Shown here one piece after another: positions 50,987-62,867 of a stretch of 64,000 nt of DNA. The stretch is from Gracilariopsis chorda (taxonomy: Eukaryota > Rhodophyta > Florideophyceae > Gracilariales > Gracilariaceae): assembly GCA_003194525.1 (NCBI GenBank), contig NBIV01000053.1, forward strand, positions 186,001-250,000. The letters run 5' to 3'. The position numbers were made by a program, and so were the translations under genes. Each line of letters begins with the position of its first letter. Positions within the stretch are counted from its first letter, which is position 1. The notes below the pieces were generated by a model, which did no database searches, was not told the DNA's origin, and was given only the letters and a program-made list of their open reading frames with translations.

Positions 50987-52228
50987 TCAAGATAACGTTT
51001 TGATGTCCCCAGACCTCAAAAAACGATGCAGAGCTCGCCGTGTGGTTTGCTCTGTATGCGCCGAGATAATATCCTTGCTGGTTGGACTTTGAGAAAGCCC
51101 AGTGATTGAAGGTCTGTAACCTCGAGCCAACTCGAAACTGGATACTAGGTTTGAGCCTTGGAGAATGTTCTTTAGAAAAGCAGCTTTGGAGACAATTTCA
51201 TGGTCTGAGGAGACCGGTATACCTCGAGATATTGCGTATTCACGATTCTTTAGTAATCGCTGTATGAGATAGCGTACAGACTCATGAGAAGATTCGACAA
51301 TACCAACTTTGTTGTGTCTTCTCGCAGGACATGGAGAGAACTTGATTTGATTCTCTGCACATAAGAGTTGGATTTGGTCATTGTTGAACTCGGGATCTCC
51401 TGAAAGCTCTCTTGGAGGCCCGTGTACTGTGATCCAGTGCAAGAAAATGGACTTCCGTGCTTCAAGCATTGAACGAGAGAATGTCAATAAAGCCACAGTT
51501 AGGCCAGTAGCTGCGTCTTTCATGTGTAGAATGGGAAGATTTCCCAGCTCTGCAACAAACATGAAGTCAACCTGCAAATGATCGTTAAAGCTTTGTAAAA
51601 GACAGGAGAATGAAACTTTTCTGGAAGCAAGGGGCCGCCCAGTCGACTTGCAACTTGTGCATTTGTCATATGCTTCGTCCAGAAGCGCTGCGAGAGTTTT
51701 GGTCAGAAGTTTTGCTTGTCGACAGAGGTTCTTCATTTCCCTTGGACGCATATGGGTATAAACATGAAACCGTTTCGCAAAAAGTTCTTCATTTTCAATG
51801 AACTGTCTCTTCGTTTTCAAAGTTGGAGCAAAAAAGTCTTTCATCGACTTGATACTGGAAGGTACGAGAAGAAGACGGGTGCGCTTGGACAGATCTTGTC
51901 CAGTGCAGTACGTTCTGAGAAGGATTTCAGTTGTTCCAGCGACCCCTTTCGGAATGCGCAATTGGTTTGCATTGCCAAGCACATCTGAACGAGAGAGTAA
52001 GTCATTTCCTAGCAGAATACGTCCATCACCAACTACTACATAAAACGGAATATAGAAAGCGTTTCCGTATTCGTCTTCACCTTCTAGTGTCCAGATCGCG
52101 AACACTGGGAGCGCATTGGCACAGCGTTCTCCAAAGCCATGTAGAAATGGTTCACAATCTAAAGGTTTGAGTTCTAACTCAATACGCAGAGATGCGCAGA
52201 GCTGAGAGATCAATTCAATTCCTCCCAC
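50987..52228 (-). CDS. copia protease end and integrase region
   Basis: The open stretch has 413 codons. The protease tail precedes a zinc-binding and core integrase segment. The three acidic residues are visible in LQVDFMFVAE (about 51565), LSGDPEFNND (about 51395) and GIVESSHESV (about 51290), the D,D-35-E pattern. After the core comes a GKGY-type helical tail (AAFLKNILQG...SFELARGYRPSI). Just upstream, near 52230-52260, DPNPILDPGCPKSVGG resembles the protease active-site neighbourhood. Confidence 0.85.
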   Translation of the reverse strand: MGGIELISQLCASLRIELELKPLDCEPFLHGFGERCANALPVFAIWTLEGEDEYGNAFYIPFYVVVGDGRILLGNDLLSRSDVLGNANQLRIPKGVAGTTEILLRTYCTGQDLSKRTRLLLVPSSIKSMKDFFAPTLKTKRQFIENEELFAKRFHVYTHMRPREMKNLCRQAKLLTKTLAALLDEAYDKCTSCKSTGRPLASRKVSFSCLLQSFNDHLQVDFMFVAELGNLPILHMKDAATGLTVALLTFSRSMLEARKSIFLHWITVHGPPRELSGDPEFNNDQIQLLCAENQIKFSPCPARRHNKVGIVESSHESVRYLIQRLLKNREYAISRGIPVSSDHEIVSKAAFLKNILQGSNLVSSFELARGYRPSITGLSQSPTSKDIISAHTEQTTRRALHRFLRSGDIKTLS

Positions 52229-52452
52229 ACTCTTCGGACAGCCTGGGTCAAGGATCGGATTTGGATCCTTAGATGGCCTTATATCTGAGTAGGCTTCACT
52301 ACCTGCAGTTAACGACGACTGGTTTGCAAGGGGGTGAAGCCCCGCCGAAAATCCCGGCGTTCAGTATGGTGTGGCCGATCCTGTTCTGAAGGATTCAACT
52401 TTTCTGATCGAAGCCGTTTCGTGTAGAAACTAGGATTTTCACATTCTTCTGA

Positions 52453-53658
52453 TCATCGGCGATGGTTTTTTGAGCCACAGTCGTAACAAAATCCTCGATC
52501 ATCTGGCTTCCGTTTCTTGTCCTTGACAACAACTGCGGGCGGTCTAGTTTTGTGTTTCTGTGTAGGCAAGGGTCCAGAAAACGACGAGCCCATGGGACGC
52601 AAACGATCAGATTGAAGACCTAGCTTTTTCTGGTATGCAGCCATAGCCTGATTAAGGCGCTGCTCAACGCGCTGTTCCACTCGTTGTGATACCATGTTAT
52701 CAATTTCCGACTTCGTGTAGGTCTTTTCTGCGCTCTTCGGTGACGAGGTCAGGTTGCGAATGACTGTAACTGCATCATCAAGATTGAGCTTGCAACGGAG
52801 ACCAGTAGAAAATATGTCACTTTCTTCTTCAACGGATGCTTTCTTTTCGGTGAGGTAACTCTCTAGTTGAACATTCTCATAAATCACATTGGTAACTTGT
52901 GATATGAGCGATTGAGCTTTGCTTCGAGCGGTAGCTGCATTGTCAGAAGATAGCGGTCGGTTTTCGTTTCGTTGAAGCACCTGTTTCAGATCCCTGAATA
53001 CCTTCAAAACTTGAGAAAGTGACTCCATTGTAATAGAGATTTCTTCTTGAACTTCGGCTTTCATTCGAGCCTCTGCTAAAGCTACAAGCTGAAGCTTGGC
53101 GTTGGTCAGAGTTTCTTCACTGAGCAAAGCATTGTTGAGGAGCGTGATCGAAAGTACCTCGCCAACCTGAGATGATGCAGATAAGCCAACATGCATTAGG
53201 TGTTCAGCGGCTAAACCGCGAAAGCGCGAAGGAAACGAGTTCAAGTCTTCCAAACGAGACCGACGACAAGACGTAACGTCATTAAACGAGGATATCAAGC
53301 GTGTAACAACTTCTATCGGGGGGTCAACTGCGATTAGCTTAACAATCTGCTTGATGGCCTCAATCTGGTCTGCTTGCTTGTAGTTGATAAGTTTCTTCCT
53401 CTGAGCTTCGTCGACGATAGCTTTCTGTTCTCTCGGAAGACCACGGTCGTACAAGAGTCTTGCTAGTGTGGCATAGACTGTTTTGTAAAGACGATCGGAA
53501 CCTTGTTGCGACGCTGCTTGAATCGTTTCAACCCAACGCGACACTTCCCGACGATACTCTTGCAAATCTCCCGCAGGATTGAACATTGGGATGTCTGTAG
53601 GCGCGAAGGGTTTTGCGCTACCCTGTGCTGGGCCCATAACTATTGGTTGTGTGGACAT
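52453..53658 (-). CDS. copia gag region
   Basis: About 400 codons encode the particle protein. The capsid part has SRWVETIQAAS, LIAVDPPIEVVTRLISSFND and FPSRFRGLAAEHLMH. A coiled-coil-like middle follows, and a CCHC-type start (FCYDCGSKNHRR) closes the frame. Three in-frame ATGs occur at 53685, 53658 and 53637. The last, just outside the LTR, overlaps the primer site, and the second (MSTQPI) resembles the MST start of the gag relic at 28456. Confidence 0.85.
   Translation of the reverse strand: MSTQPIVMGPAQGSAKPFAPTDIPMFNPAGDLQEYRREVSRWVETIQAASQQGSDRLYKTVYATLARLLYDRGLPREQKAIVDEAQRKKLINYKQADQIEAIKQIVKLIAVDPPIEVVTRLISSFNDVTSCRRSRLEDLNSFPSRFRGLAAEHLMHVGLSASSQVGEVLSITLLNNALLSEETLTNAKLQLVALAEARMKAEVQEEISITMESLSQVLKVFRDLKQVLQRNENRPLSSDNAATARSKAQSLISQVTNVIYENVQLESYLTEKKASVEEESDIFSTGLRCKLNLDDAVTVIRNLTSSPKSAEKTYTKSEIDNMVSQRVEQRVEQRLNQAMAAYQKKLGLQSDRLRPMGSSFSGPLPTQKHKTRPPAVVVKDKKRKPDDRGFCYDCGSKNHRR
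53625..53640 (-). other. half-tRNA-Met(i) primer-binding site of copia
   Basis: The plus strand GTGCTGGGCCCATAAC is nearly identical to the anticodon arm of eukaryotic initiator tRNA-Met. It lies directly at the inner LTR edge, as in Drosophila copia, which primes from a cleaved half of that tRNA. Confidence 0.8.
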
Positions 53659-53869
53659 TTCGCGCAGCGCACAGGGTCCGTTCAAAGTGGAGAAAAAGCA
53701 GTGAGAAGTCCGTCCTCTTCCTCACTGTCCCCCGCCCTTGGCAGGCAGTGCCAAGCGCGACTCAGGAGTTTATTTTAGCTCATCCTCGGAGGAGCGCGAG
53801 CTGCACGAGGCCATGTCAGCGTAAGTTGTTGTTGAGCTTACGTCAGTAGTGCAACTCAGTAGTGCAACA
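53641..53869 (-). repeat. copia 5' LTR
   Basis: The 229-bp partner of 48163-48391. It is followed on the plus strand by the duplicated AGGAG. Confidence 0.95.
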
Positions 53870-54608
53870 AGGAGGCCGCTACGTATAGCTCGGTTATGGC
53901 CCACGAGAGGTTCGCGTGCGGATCGCCAGGGTTTCGAAGTAAGGAGACTTCCCTGGAGGCGGATGTAAATAGGCGTTCGGTCAAAATCCGAGGGCACTTC
54001 TGTGTAGTTGAATTGAGAAACTGAGATGCTTCCTGGTTACACAGAAAGCGATTGTGATTGAACTTACTTCTTTCCGTGCGTGTATTTAGGTTGAATTGCG
54101 ACCGACAAAATAAATACTCTACCTCCTTGGAGCACGCAGCACGGAGGTAGAGGGGGCACAGAGAGGTGTGCCCTATGCTCTTGGCGTTTGCGAGGCGTTG
54201 CGGAGTTGCGAGCTTTGTCTTGTCTCTGTCCTGTGAAGTCACGTTCAAGAAATATCCCTGCTTGTTAAACCTCCATCCAGAACATTTCCCTTTTTCCGTT
54301 TTTCGGCAGGGGCGCATCTTAACCGAACACCTTTGATCAGGTTGACGTTTTCGTGTGGTCACTGCCAGGGCCGCAAGAAAAACTCGAGAGCTTCTGGTGA
54401 TTGCGGTGTGCAACAGTTTGCCGTCAGTTCGGAACGAGGATCTCAGAAAAAAGAATCCGGTTCTGAAAATTCGGAACAAGAGTTTGTACATCAGGAAAAG
54501 AATCTGTTACGGTATTCTGAAGCGTACTCAACCTCCGTATTCGAATTCATCCTTTATGTTACCTAGCTGGCACAGGAGGGAATAATGGCACGAAACACCA
54601 ACACATTC

Positions 54609-54863
54609 AAGCCAGTCTAGTCATTTGTAGTCTGGACTTCAAGCTAGTCGACAGTAGAGTTACGTTTGTAGCACTATAAGCTCGACTAGTAACGTTTCGT
54701 GCCTCTTCTAGCCGTTAGGAGTTTCTCATTCTACAGATGTTGTAACTCAAAGACAGTCTGCAGTTTGCTATAAAGACGGAAGATGGGAGAGCCTTCCGAG
54801 GGAGAAGAACCCCACCACTTGATTATTGATCAGCTCTCCATTATTTCCGTGATCAGTGTTACA
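54609..54863 (+). repeat. 3' LTR of the gypsy element, right piece
   Basis: This continues the LTR exactly where the left piece stops and ends GTGTTACA before the TATAG target duplication. Confidence 0.85.
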
Positions 54864-54868
54864 TATAG

Positions 54869-57800
54869 TATCCGTTATCTTAACATTCTCTCAACTAGTA
54901 AGTTAGTTCTGCAATAGCCTGTTCTGTTTTGGTTCAAACTAACACGAGCCTAGGCCACTACGACAAAAATAGAACGCAGGTATAAAGATACTATAAAACG
55001 TCCAAGCTCGTCCTCGTCTCAAATTAAGCGCCTTATTTTCCTACCATCGATGCCAAGGTTCCAAAAGCTGCGCAAAGTTTTCATATATTAAGGCCATGAA
55101 TCTGTTCCACGTTAAGCCATGCTGATTGCTATTCTGTTGCTATCATCAATCAGAACCGGTAACTTTCAACTTCTATAAGGAACCGATCGAGCACACTACA
55201 TGAAGAAAGGCTACGTGCAAAATGCATTCAGTAACCGTCCTAGGTTTTTTTGGCATATGTATGTGCCCCAGCATCTGTCTTTGACAGTGTCAAAGGAATA
55301 ATGTGTTCCAAGATGCAGAAAGTGCTCCTTATATAAAGTAGCATTAAAACTTAGCGCAGCATCGGTAGGCATAAGTTAGGATAGTGTGTCTCATATGTTG
55401 TGATGTTGCAATATACCCTCTTGTGATATCTAGAATGTTATATTATTATCTCATGTGTTGTAGCTAAGGAAACCATTTAAAAGTTTAAATATTCAACTAT
55501 CCAAAACTATAATTCAAATAGTTCTATTCATGGCAAATGAAGACACCTTTCTGGTGGCAGTAAATGGCGCAGCGATGAAAAGTGAAAAGGAAAGACAAAC
55601 CCAACCGCTTCGTAGCTAATGGTAGAAAAATAGTCACCAAAAATCACCAACTGTGATTCTTCAAACACCCAATAGAAAGACGTAATAAAAACACAAAACC
55701 CAATACATAAACCATCTTTTGCGGGAGTTTTGGTCGAGAAGAGAGCAACGAAAACTAAATAGATCCAAGCCAAATATCTATTGTTAAGGTTTCAAAGAGA
55801 AAGCTATTAAGCAAAACGCAAAATCATTAGAAAAAAACCCTCTCGCTGGGAACATAACTGATACAAGCTGATAGGAACAAATTAGACTGCTTTTTAGCAA
55901 CTCTAAAAAGGTTTCGGGCAAACCAATGGTCATATGAGCAGGATAATCTATGAACGAAGCAGCAAAAAACCGTAGAAAGCAACAAGATGGCAAACTGCTC
56001 TGTTTTAAAGGATAGAAGGGTTTACGGGGCTTCTTTTGGGTGTCAGAACGAAGACGCTGTTTAAATACTCAACATAAAAGTAGTCCAGGCTCAGTTATAA
56101 AGCCTAATTTAACTTCAAAGCTAACATATAAAAGGATGTTGTTTTGGTTTGAGTGGATGCTGTGGGCAGAGTTGGAGCTGATACAAGCTTTCGACGCAGT
56201 TTGTATACTCTCCAATCCTTCTCAATTTCTCAACGAAAAGTGTTTTTGAATGGACTAGCACTTTACCCAAGTTGATATGCTTCGTTACATTCTTCTTATA
56301 CTAGAAGACCAATAAGGGACCAAATGTATTATAAACGTCCCTAGAAACTACGATTCAGAAAGGTTTACAGAGCAAGCCGCAGCTCTGCTCGTTAGAAAGT
56401 TGAACGCCGCTTTGGCGACGGTCTCTGATACAGCTGCGGTCTCACAATAAAGCGTAACGAGTGTCCCAGCAGTCTACCAATCGCTGGGGAATATCTAAGT
56501 CGTTGCTACGCAGTGAGAGTGCAACAGTGTCCTTCTCTAAACCACCCGGACAGCTTGCATCTCGGTGAAGATGGAAACCAACAACGCGGAAGCGCCCTTC
56601 AAAACCATACTGATCTAAAGTATAGTATTCGAAGAGCTGTGGGAGCAAAGCCTGTCGCACTTTTTTTGTACGTTTTCACACGGAACTCGAAATAAATGCT
56701 CTGGTAGCCGTGGAAGAACATTTAGCGGATCCGGCGACCCCAATAATGGAAAGATAGGCCACTGATACAGTCCGCACGGTCACTAAGGTAGTGATGTCAT
56801 ACCTCGAGTCAAGCGCCGACCGCACAGGAAATCAACCGATTCGGACACATGTGCAGTCGACTTGGGTATAAGATGTTACCCATACACTTTCAAATTTCGA
56901 TACCAACCGTACGAGAATGTAATCTGTATTTGAGCCCGGTACAGGTATTCCAGACCGGCATGACGAAGTAAAGTCGAGTAAGTTCTATCCGTTACCAATC
57001 TCTGGTCAGCCGGATCCGTGTAGAGCAATGAAATTTGCGACACTAGAGAAAAACTCTCTTCATATACGTCGTACCAAATGGTTGGCACTCCACAGGTTCT
57101 GGAAAGTCGTTTCCCGATGGGGTGGGCTTGACACAGTAGGATCTGGGGTGATCTTGGTACACTGGTGGCAGGAGTGTGGTTAAAAATTTTGTAAATGTGG
57201 AGGAAACTCTTGGCCGCTGCCCTACTTTAGGTTGCTACGTGAACGAGCTCGGGCCATCCAGGTAAATAATATTCGCACAATAGAGTGTTCTGCGTTGACT
57301 CAGGAAACCTTTCTGTACGATAGCCTTCATCAGAGAGTCGTGGCCTTGCGCATGAATAGTAATCGACCTCCTGAAGTTTTCAACCACATTTATAGAACTT
57401 GTTTTCTTACGTTGTATGTTTGTCCCTTCCCTTTTCATTCTCTGTTATAGAGGCGACGCTTCCCAGGTTTGCTAGTGATTCGTTGGCTACACCTAATTTG
57501 GGTAGTCTCAGTTTCTGCTTTCCCTGCCACTTTGCTTGTCCCGAACGTCTTGGCTCATTCGTCCATTTCTTGGTTGTTGTCATACTTTTACCCAATTCTT
57601 GAAGTGAGCCCCGGTTTACGCCCGGTTAGTGCACTCACCATATGTGGTTCTGTAGTTGTGCTAACACGATTGAGAGGTGACCCTGGAACACCCTCTTTTA
57701 CCTTTCTCACATCATAGGGCTTCGCCTCTGAAACTGTTTCTCGACCTAAATGTTGTGCGAGAACTAAAAAATGTGTTCTTGACTTCGCCTTCGTTTGTTG

Positions 57801-58028
57801 ATTGAGAAGACGTTTATCAGGTCTGCTAACCGTTCTACGGGTTACTGCTTCAGAATTGGGATTGGATTCCTGAATTGAGTGTGTTATCTTCATTCAAGCC
57901 ATTTTATTTTGTCGTTCTCTGAATGATCCTAGTGTCTGGTAGGTTTTCCTTCCTAGCTTCGATGGTCGCTGGCCACAAACAGTGACAAATTCCGAGGTTC
58001 TTCACGACAGGGGTCGGACGATGGAGAA
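54869..58028. other. 3.2 kb without a recognised feature
   Basis: The sequence is A/T-rich up to about 56300 and more mixed afterwards. Only short open frames are present (for example 55528-55773 and 55784-55993 on the minus strand, with hydrophobic, membrane-like composition). None is recognised. The part from about 57100 may include the decayed LTR of the gag relic that follows, but no clear match to the LTR at 10527-11351 was seen. Confidence 0.5.
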
Positions 58029-60240
58029 GTGCCTCCGCAATCGCGTTCAGTTCCCGCTCCAGCAAAGCGTATAGAACGAAACCCTGGAAGCCGAGAACAG
58101 TTTACGAAGTTGTCGATGCCCCCAGTGGCTGGTGCTTCAAGGGCTCCAGTGCGGAGATGTAAACACACTACTGTGGAAAGCGATGTGCTCGTTGTCGAGT
58201 TGGAAGCAGAGGTGCGAAACCAAAAAGCACAAACATTTGTGGTGCAATGTTCTCACGCTGCCCTCGCCACTGTGGTCGATCTATTCGGTATAGGAGTCAA
58301 TTCTGATCTCATTGGAAGTGTGTGTGAGGAGCTACGTACTTTTCGGAAAGATGTCAGCTCTCTATTAAAAGTTTTATGTGGATTCCCAGCTTTACTTGAT
58401 GACGTTGATTCGAGGTGTAACCGCGTCATACCCCATCTTTCGAAATTGATAGGAATCATTTTGAATGTATATGTCATCCTGGAGAAGCCGGCTTCAGTAT
58501 CAAAACGTGCTTCTCGTCCTAGCGGTACCAAAAAGCACCCTACGAAGAGAGATAACTATGACTACGACTGGACATCGTCCTGTTCGTCAGCCTTTTCAGG
58601 TGTATCTTAGTCGGATTCATCATTCGATGATAGTTGCAGCGGTCATTTTTCGCGTTCCAGGAAGTTTGCAGCCATCCACGGTAAGATAGGAGCCCTTACG
58701 AAAGGAAGGAATCACCATGGTCTGAAGGAGCTGAATCAAACAAATTCCCTCTTCAAGAAGCGGTCATCATACTGGTACTACCATTTGCGAGAATCGTCGT
58801 CGGAAAGAACAACCCGTTGAACCCGCCAGGTAAAGGAATGCATGAACCCTGCGTAATTCCAAGATGCAACTTCGATATTACCTAGATAAAATGCTAACAG
58901 AACGCATGTGCTTGGGATGCTCCTAAGGTAAAGCTTCGACCAATCTGGTAGTGTATTTGGGCGTGTGTCACGCACGAATCTGATATTGATTTTCCATATT
59001 TTGGATGTGGTTTGAAGCAATTTTAGGTATAGATGTTTTTGAAAATATATTGAAAGCGTATCAAATTTGCATGAGAATGGTATCAGTGGGTATCACAAAT
59101 GTACGAAACATGTATCTTGTGCGTAGCAAAAATGCCTTTATCAGATAACGTCTACATATCAAGTTCGCGTAACTTATGGATCGGGCCTACATCATACATA
59201 TGTCTTCCCGCAATATTGGTTCTATATCAAAATCATATTTCCGCTGTGTGAAGAAGATGGCTTTTTCGTTTCGTAAGCAGTTCTTCACTGGGGAGGATCC
59301 GATACTCTAACTGAGTTTCTTTGCCCGCTTTGTAGCGGGAGGAGATATCATCGATGTGAGTAAAGGGTAGGCTTACATTTTGCTACCGTAGTTTTCACCT
59401 GGATTTGCGGAAGATCAATTCAACTCTGTAAGGGGTTGTTCATGTACCTCTGAAGGAGAGGTCACCTGCTGATCCGGTACCGTGCAGTACTTGTTGCCTA
59501 TGTAAGTTTCGGGAAATGCCATTCAAGACGCGATCCTTGCCCCACGCGATATTCACCAACACCCGAAAAAGTCGGGAACAGAATTCTTAGTCAGAATGAA
59601 TAGGGACATCCACCGAAGTGGCGACATTCCTACCGATAATAAGCGTGGCACGATGGGCATCGAAGGATTGGATCCAGCTACTCGCAATCCTGTCGTTCAA
59701 AGTCGTCATTACAACAGGAAGGCAACTTATGTTGAGTTGTTTCATTACACGAAAGCGGAAGAAGAAGCCCCCCTAACTTGCTCCGATACCTGAGTCAAAT
59801 GAATAACACTCCAGGTCGAGGCTGCAACGTCCTCTCTGTCTCTGTTGTCACAGACCTACACCCATCGAGAATGTGATACTCTACAACCTTCACAGGAGAC
59901 ACTGGCTTGTATGCCGACTACTAAGCTTCAGTCCTCATTGGTTGCCTCGTTTCAAACGAGTAACCAGGTGTTGTACGCAGATCGCTTGACTCTGCGTGCT
60001 CTCTCTGCTCCTTATGCCGACGGTAACCGTTACCAGAGGCATGGAGTTGAAAATCTGGCGAATGGTGAAGTTCACCAACCGAACTTTCGAGGCGTCTCAG
60101 CAGTTGATTGTAAAACTAGGCTCTTACCAAACGTTTACATGGTCACTAGACTGGAAGCTGACTCCTCTCACACTTTGAACTTTCCGAAGGTTCGCCATTT
60201 ATACTATCGTAGACGACCGCTCATGAATGTTTGAATCATA
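58029..60240 (+). mobile_element. decayed gag region related to the first chromovirus
   Basis: The stretch 58340-58600 follows the first element's gag, with EELRTFRKDVSSLL matching KELRILRSDVNSVL and the same Lys-rich then Ser/Asp-rich order. At 59280-59340 the DNA matches 1735-1800 (QFFTGEDP-like, then CCCGCTTTGTAGCGGG). A segment near 59640-59760 matches the gag C-terminal part (GLDPATRN). No pol was recognised after it. It has many breaks and is much older than the element at 1-11351. Most of the micro-hairpins present in the intact copy are lost here. Confidence 0.75.
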
Positions 60241-60309
60241 CTTCAAGTATTCACGACCATTTGCAGAAATTCAAATGTGTACAGTCGTACTCAAACAATT
60301 CTATTACAT

Positions 60310-62867
60310 TCACCCTCTCTTACAACTTGACGTCTGCGTCAAGCTTTCAAACTCCTTAATGAGTTCGGTACAGTGCGATAACGTTTTCTTGTTCATCCAT
60401 ATAGCTTGATCTTTAGCCTTGCCTTCAAATTGAACCAAATACTGTTTCCGTCGATTGTGCCTGCGAGTATCTAGTATCGCAATCACTTCCTGTTCCACTG
60501 TACCGTGTGCATCAATGACTATTGATAGTGAATTTTTATCACCCTCTCTTCGATTGAAGTTCTTCAATTGAGAGAAATGAAAGACATTGTGTGCTTTCTG
60601 CATGGTGGAGGGTAGTTCAATTTTGTACGTCACTGGCCCCATGACATTCTTAATGGTAAACGGTCCCATGAACTTCGGTTGCCATTTTTTCGCAAGTCCA
60701 GACTGTTTCGACGCACTTGTTTGGTCAAATTTAAACAACACCAACACTCCTGCTTTGAATTCAACATGCTTTATTTTCTTGTTGGCGTAGAGAATTTGTT
60801 GTGCGATGGCGTCATCCAGATTATCCTTAGCCACTGTACGAAATGCTTTGCGTCTTTCCAAATAGTCTACCGCTGCTGGGCAGACACTATCCTGTTTTGG
60901 AATCTTCCTCGAAAGCTCTCATTCTGGTATACGACCTATGTGAACCTCGAACAGAGAAATTCCCGTACTTCGCTTCGGTGCCGAGTTGTAGTAAAACTCT
61001 AATTCACTTAACATACGGTCCCACTCTTCTGGATTCTTCTGCTCTGACTTTTTATCATGGCCGAAAGTGTCCTGATCATGATCTCTGACTGACCATCCGT
61101 CTGTGGATGTCCTTTTGTCGCCACGTTGAGCTGCACACTTAACATCCTGGTGATGTCCTTGAAGTAATGTGACTTGAAAAGCTTATCTCTATCCAAAATG
61201 ATTGTTTTTGGCACACCATGTTTCGAAAACACTCGATCTAACAGTATCTGCACAACTTCTATAGAGGTCAAAGTCTCCTTTGTGTAAATAAAAAATTGCC
61301 CTCTTTGAAAGTTTTTTCCACTACCACAAGTACAGAGTCTTTTCCTTTTACGAGTTGTCGGAAACTCTGACACAAAATCCATAGATACGACGTCCAAACA
61401 AGCTTCTGGTACCCGATTTGGTTGGAGCTTTCCACTCTGCAGTGTCCTTGATTCTTTGTTAAACTGACACTCTTCACAAACTCCGACAAATTCTTGGATA
61501 TCTGGGAACATTCGCTTCCAGTAAAAGTGTTGTGCACAGAGTAAGTATCTCTTCTCCAACCAAAATGACCAGGTAAATGAACTTCTTTCATTACTGCGTC
61601 TCGAAGCTCGGCATCTTGTGGCAGAACCCCCGCCTGGACGTACCCCTGGCACTCCAGTAGATAAAACCGTCCCAAAAAGTATAGTGTTTGATGTATATTG
61701 TGGTTTATTTGTTGGGGGGCTCTTTTCCATCTCATAGGACAGACAGAATGTTTTCTGTCCATAAGTACTTCTCGTATCCCACTCAAATTGCCACGTTCAA
61801 TTCTTTCTCATTTAAACGAAGTGTTTTCAATGTGGGATGGCCTTCATGCAGTCTGCTCAGGGCATCTGCTGTTCCATTTTTGAACCTTTGATAGGTTCAA
61901 CTTTGAATGAATAGCACTGCAGTTCGTGTAGCCATCTCATTTGTCTTGCCAAAAGTTTTGATTTTGTCTGCAGATACTTAATAGGTTCATGATCCGTGCG
62001 TATTATGAAAGGACAGTCCTTCAAATATACTGCCCACTCGCGTAACGCGATCATTACTGCCAATAACTCTTGATGTCCTGTGTCCCACCTTGTCTTGGTT
62101 TCTGACAGACGATGAGAAAGAAATGAAAAAGGTTGACCTTTCTGTTCCATGGTAGCTCTCACGGCGTACTTCGATGCGTAGGTGGTTAACACAAATATAT
62201 CTTCTGAAGACGGATGACGTAGCACAGGTTCCGTAATTAGTCTTCGTTCCAGTTCCTCAAATGCAGACCTCTGTTGTTCTTTCAATTTGAATTTATTAGT
62301 GCAGCTTAGGTCAGTTATCGGTCTTGCTACTTGTGCAAACCCTTTCATGAATCTTTTGTAAGAGTTTGCCAGACCCATAAATTTCTGTACATCTTTCACA
62401 TATGTCGGGTCTGGCCAGTTTTCTACAGTTTACACCAGCCTCTGTTGTGTGTGAATACCATCTGCGTTAATTTTGTAACCAAGATACTCAACCTCCGTTA
62501 CTCCAAAATTGCTTTTGCTTGGTCTAAAATATAGTTTATGTTTTCTTAAAATCTGCAGGAGCTGTCGCAAATGCTGTTTGTGCTCCTCTTCGTTCTTACT
62601 GTAGATGAGGATACCATCTAAGTATAGAACCATGTCTTCGCCATGTAATTCTCGTAAAGTATGTGCCAGTAGACGTGAAAATGCTGCAAGGGCTTTGGTT
62701 AGTCCAAAACACAGAACACACCACTCAAACGATACGTATCGAGTGCGTATGGCGGTTTTGTGACTATCTTCTTCCTTGAGTCTCATCTGGTGGTACACCC
62801 AGAGAAAATCAATCGGTGAAATATTCGTACTCCTGCTACCTGATCAATAGTCTCATTACTTAATGTT
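60310..62867 (-). mobile_element. Ty3/gypsy pol relic, minus strand, broken
   Basis: In minus-strand order: RT (62798-62430, MYHQMRLKEEDSHKTA, FGLTKALAAFSRLL, LYLDGILIYS), RNase H (62399-61857, VLTTYASKYAVRA, IRTDHEPIKYL), integrase (61786-61008, VSMDFVSEFP, IILDRDKLFKS, HPQTDGQSE) and a chromodomain-like C-terminus (60861-60310, GTVEQEVIAILDTRR...YLVQFEG). It resembles the gypsy element at 42611-54863 (shared GTVEQEV). The 5' half is cut off by the LTR element inserted at 62868. It has several breaks. Confidence 0.85.

Larger units (their letters stand above)
48163..53869 (-). mobile_element. Ty1/copia element, young, about three breaks
   Basis: This 5.7-kb element has 229-bp LTRs that differ at only two positions by eye and a perfect 5-bp target duplication AGGAG (48158-48162 and 53870-53874). 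On the minus strand the order is LTR, half-tRNA primer site, gag, protease, integrase, RT, RNase H, purine tract, LTR. Integrase before RT defines the copia type. The coding region is open in four blocks, so about three breaks are inferred. It inserted into the LTR-like insert, making it the most recent of three nested events. A related gag relic is at 26988-28690. Confidence 0.95.
48130..54603. mobile_element. LTR-like insert (possible solo LTR) split by a copia element
   Basis: The insert starts TGATGTGATGCG and ends GAAACACCAACA, the TG...CA form of an LTR. It is flanked by CATTT (48125-48129) and CATTC (54604-54608), a 5-bp duplication with one mismatch. Leaving out the copia element it is about 762 bp without a clear coding region, which fits a solo LTR. 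No second copy is in the window, so its family is unknown. Confidence 0.6.
42611..54863 (+). mobile_element. Ty3/gypsy element, old and broken, hosting nested insertions
   Basis: The element is bounded by TGTA...TTACA LTRs and flanked by the 5-bp duplication TATAG (42606-42610 and 54864-54868). Without insertions it would be about 5.8 kb. Parts are 5' LTR, candidate primer site TGGTAGCATTTGC at 42919, gag-like region (about 42950-44200), protease-like region (about 44280-44600), RT (about 44870-45420), RNase H (about 45960-46600), integrase (about 46650-47530) and a chromodomain-type C-terminus (about 47560-47910). An unexplained block of about 0.5 kb sits near 45420-45900. The 3' LTR is split by an LTR-like insert that carries a copia element. 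The LTR pair is only about 84 percent identical by eye, and coding parts have many breaks (ten or more). Confidence 0.9.

Noticed and set aside
57100-57990. LTR of the first element's family before the gag relic
   Set aside because: Only scattered short matches to the LTR at 10527-11351 were seen, not enough to call.
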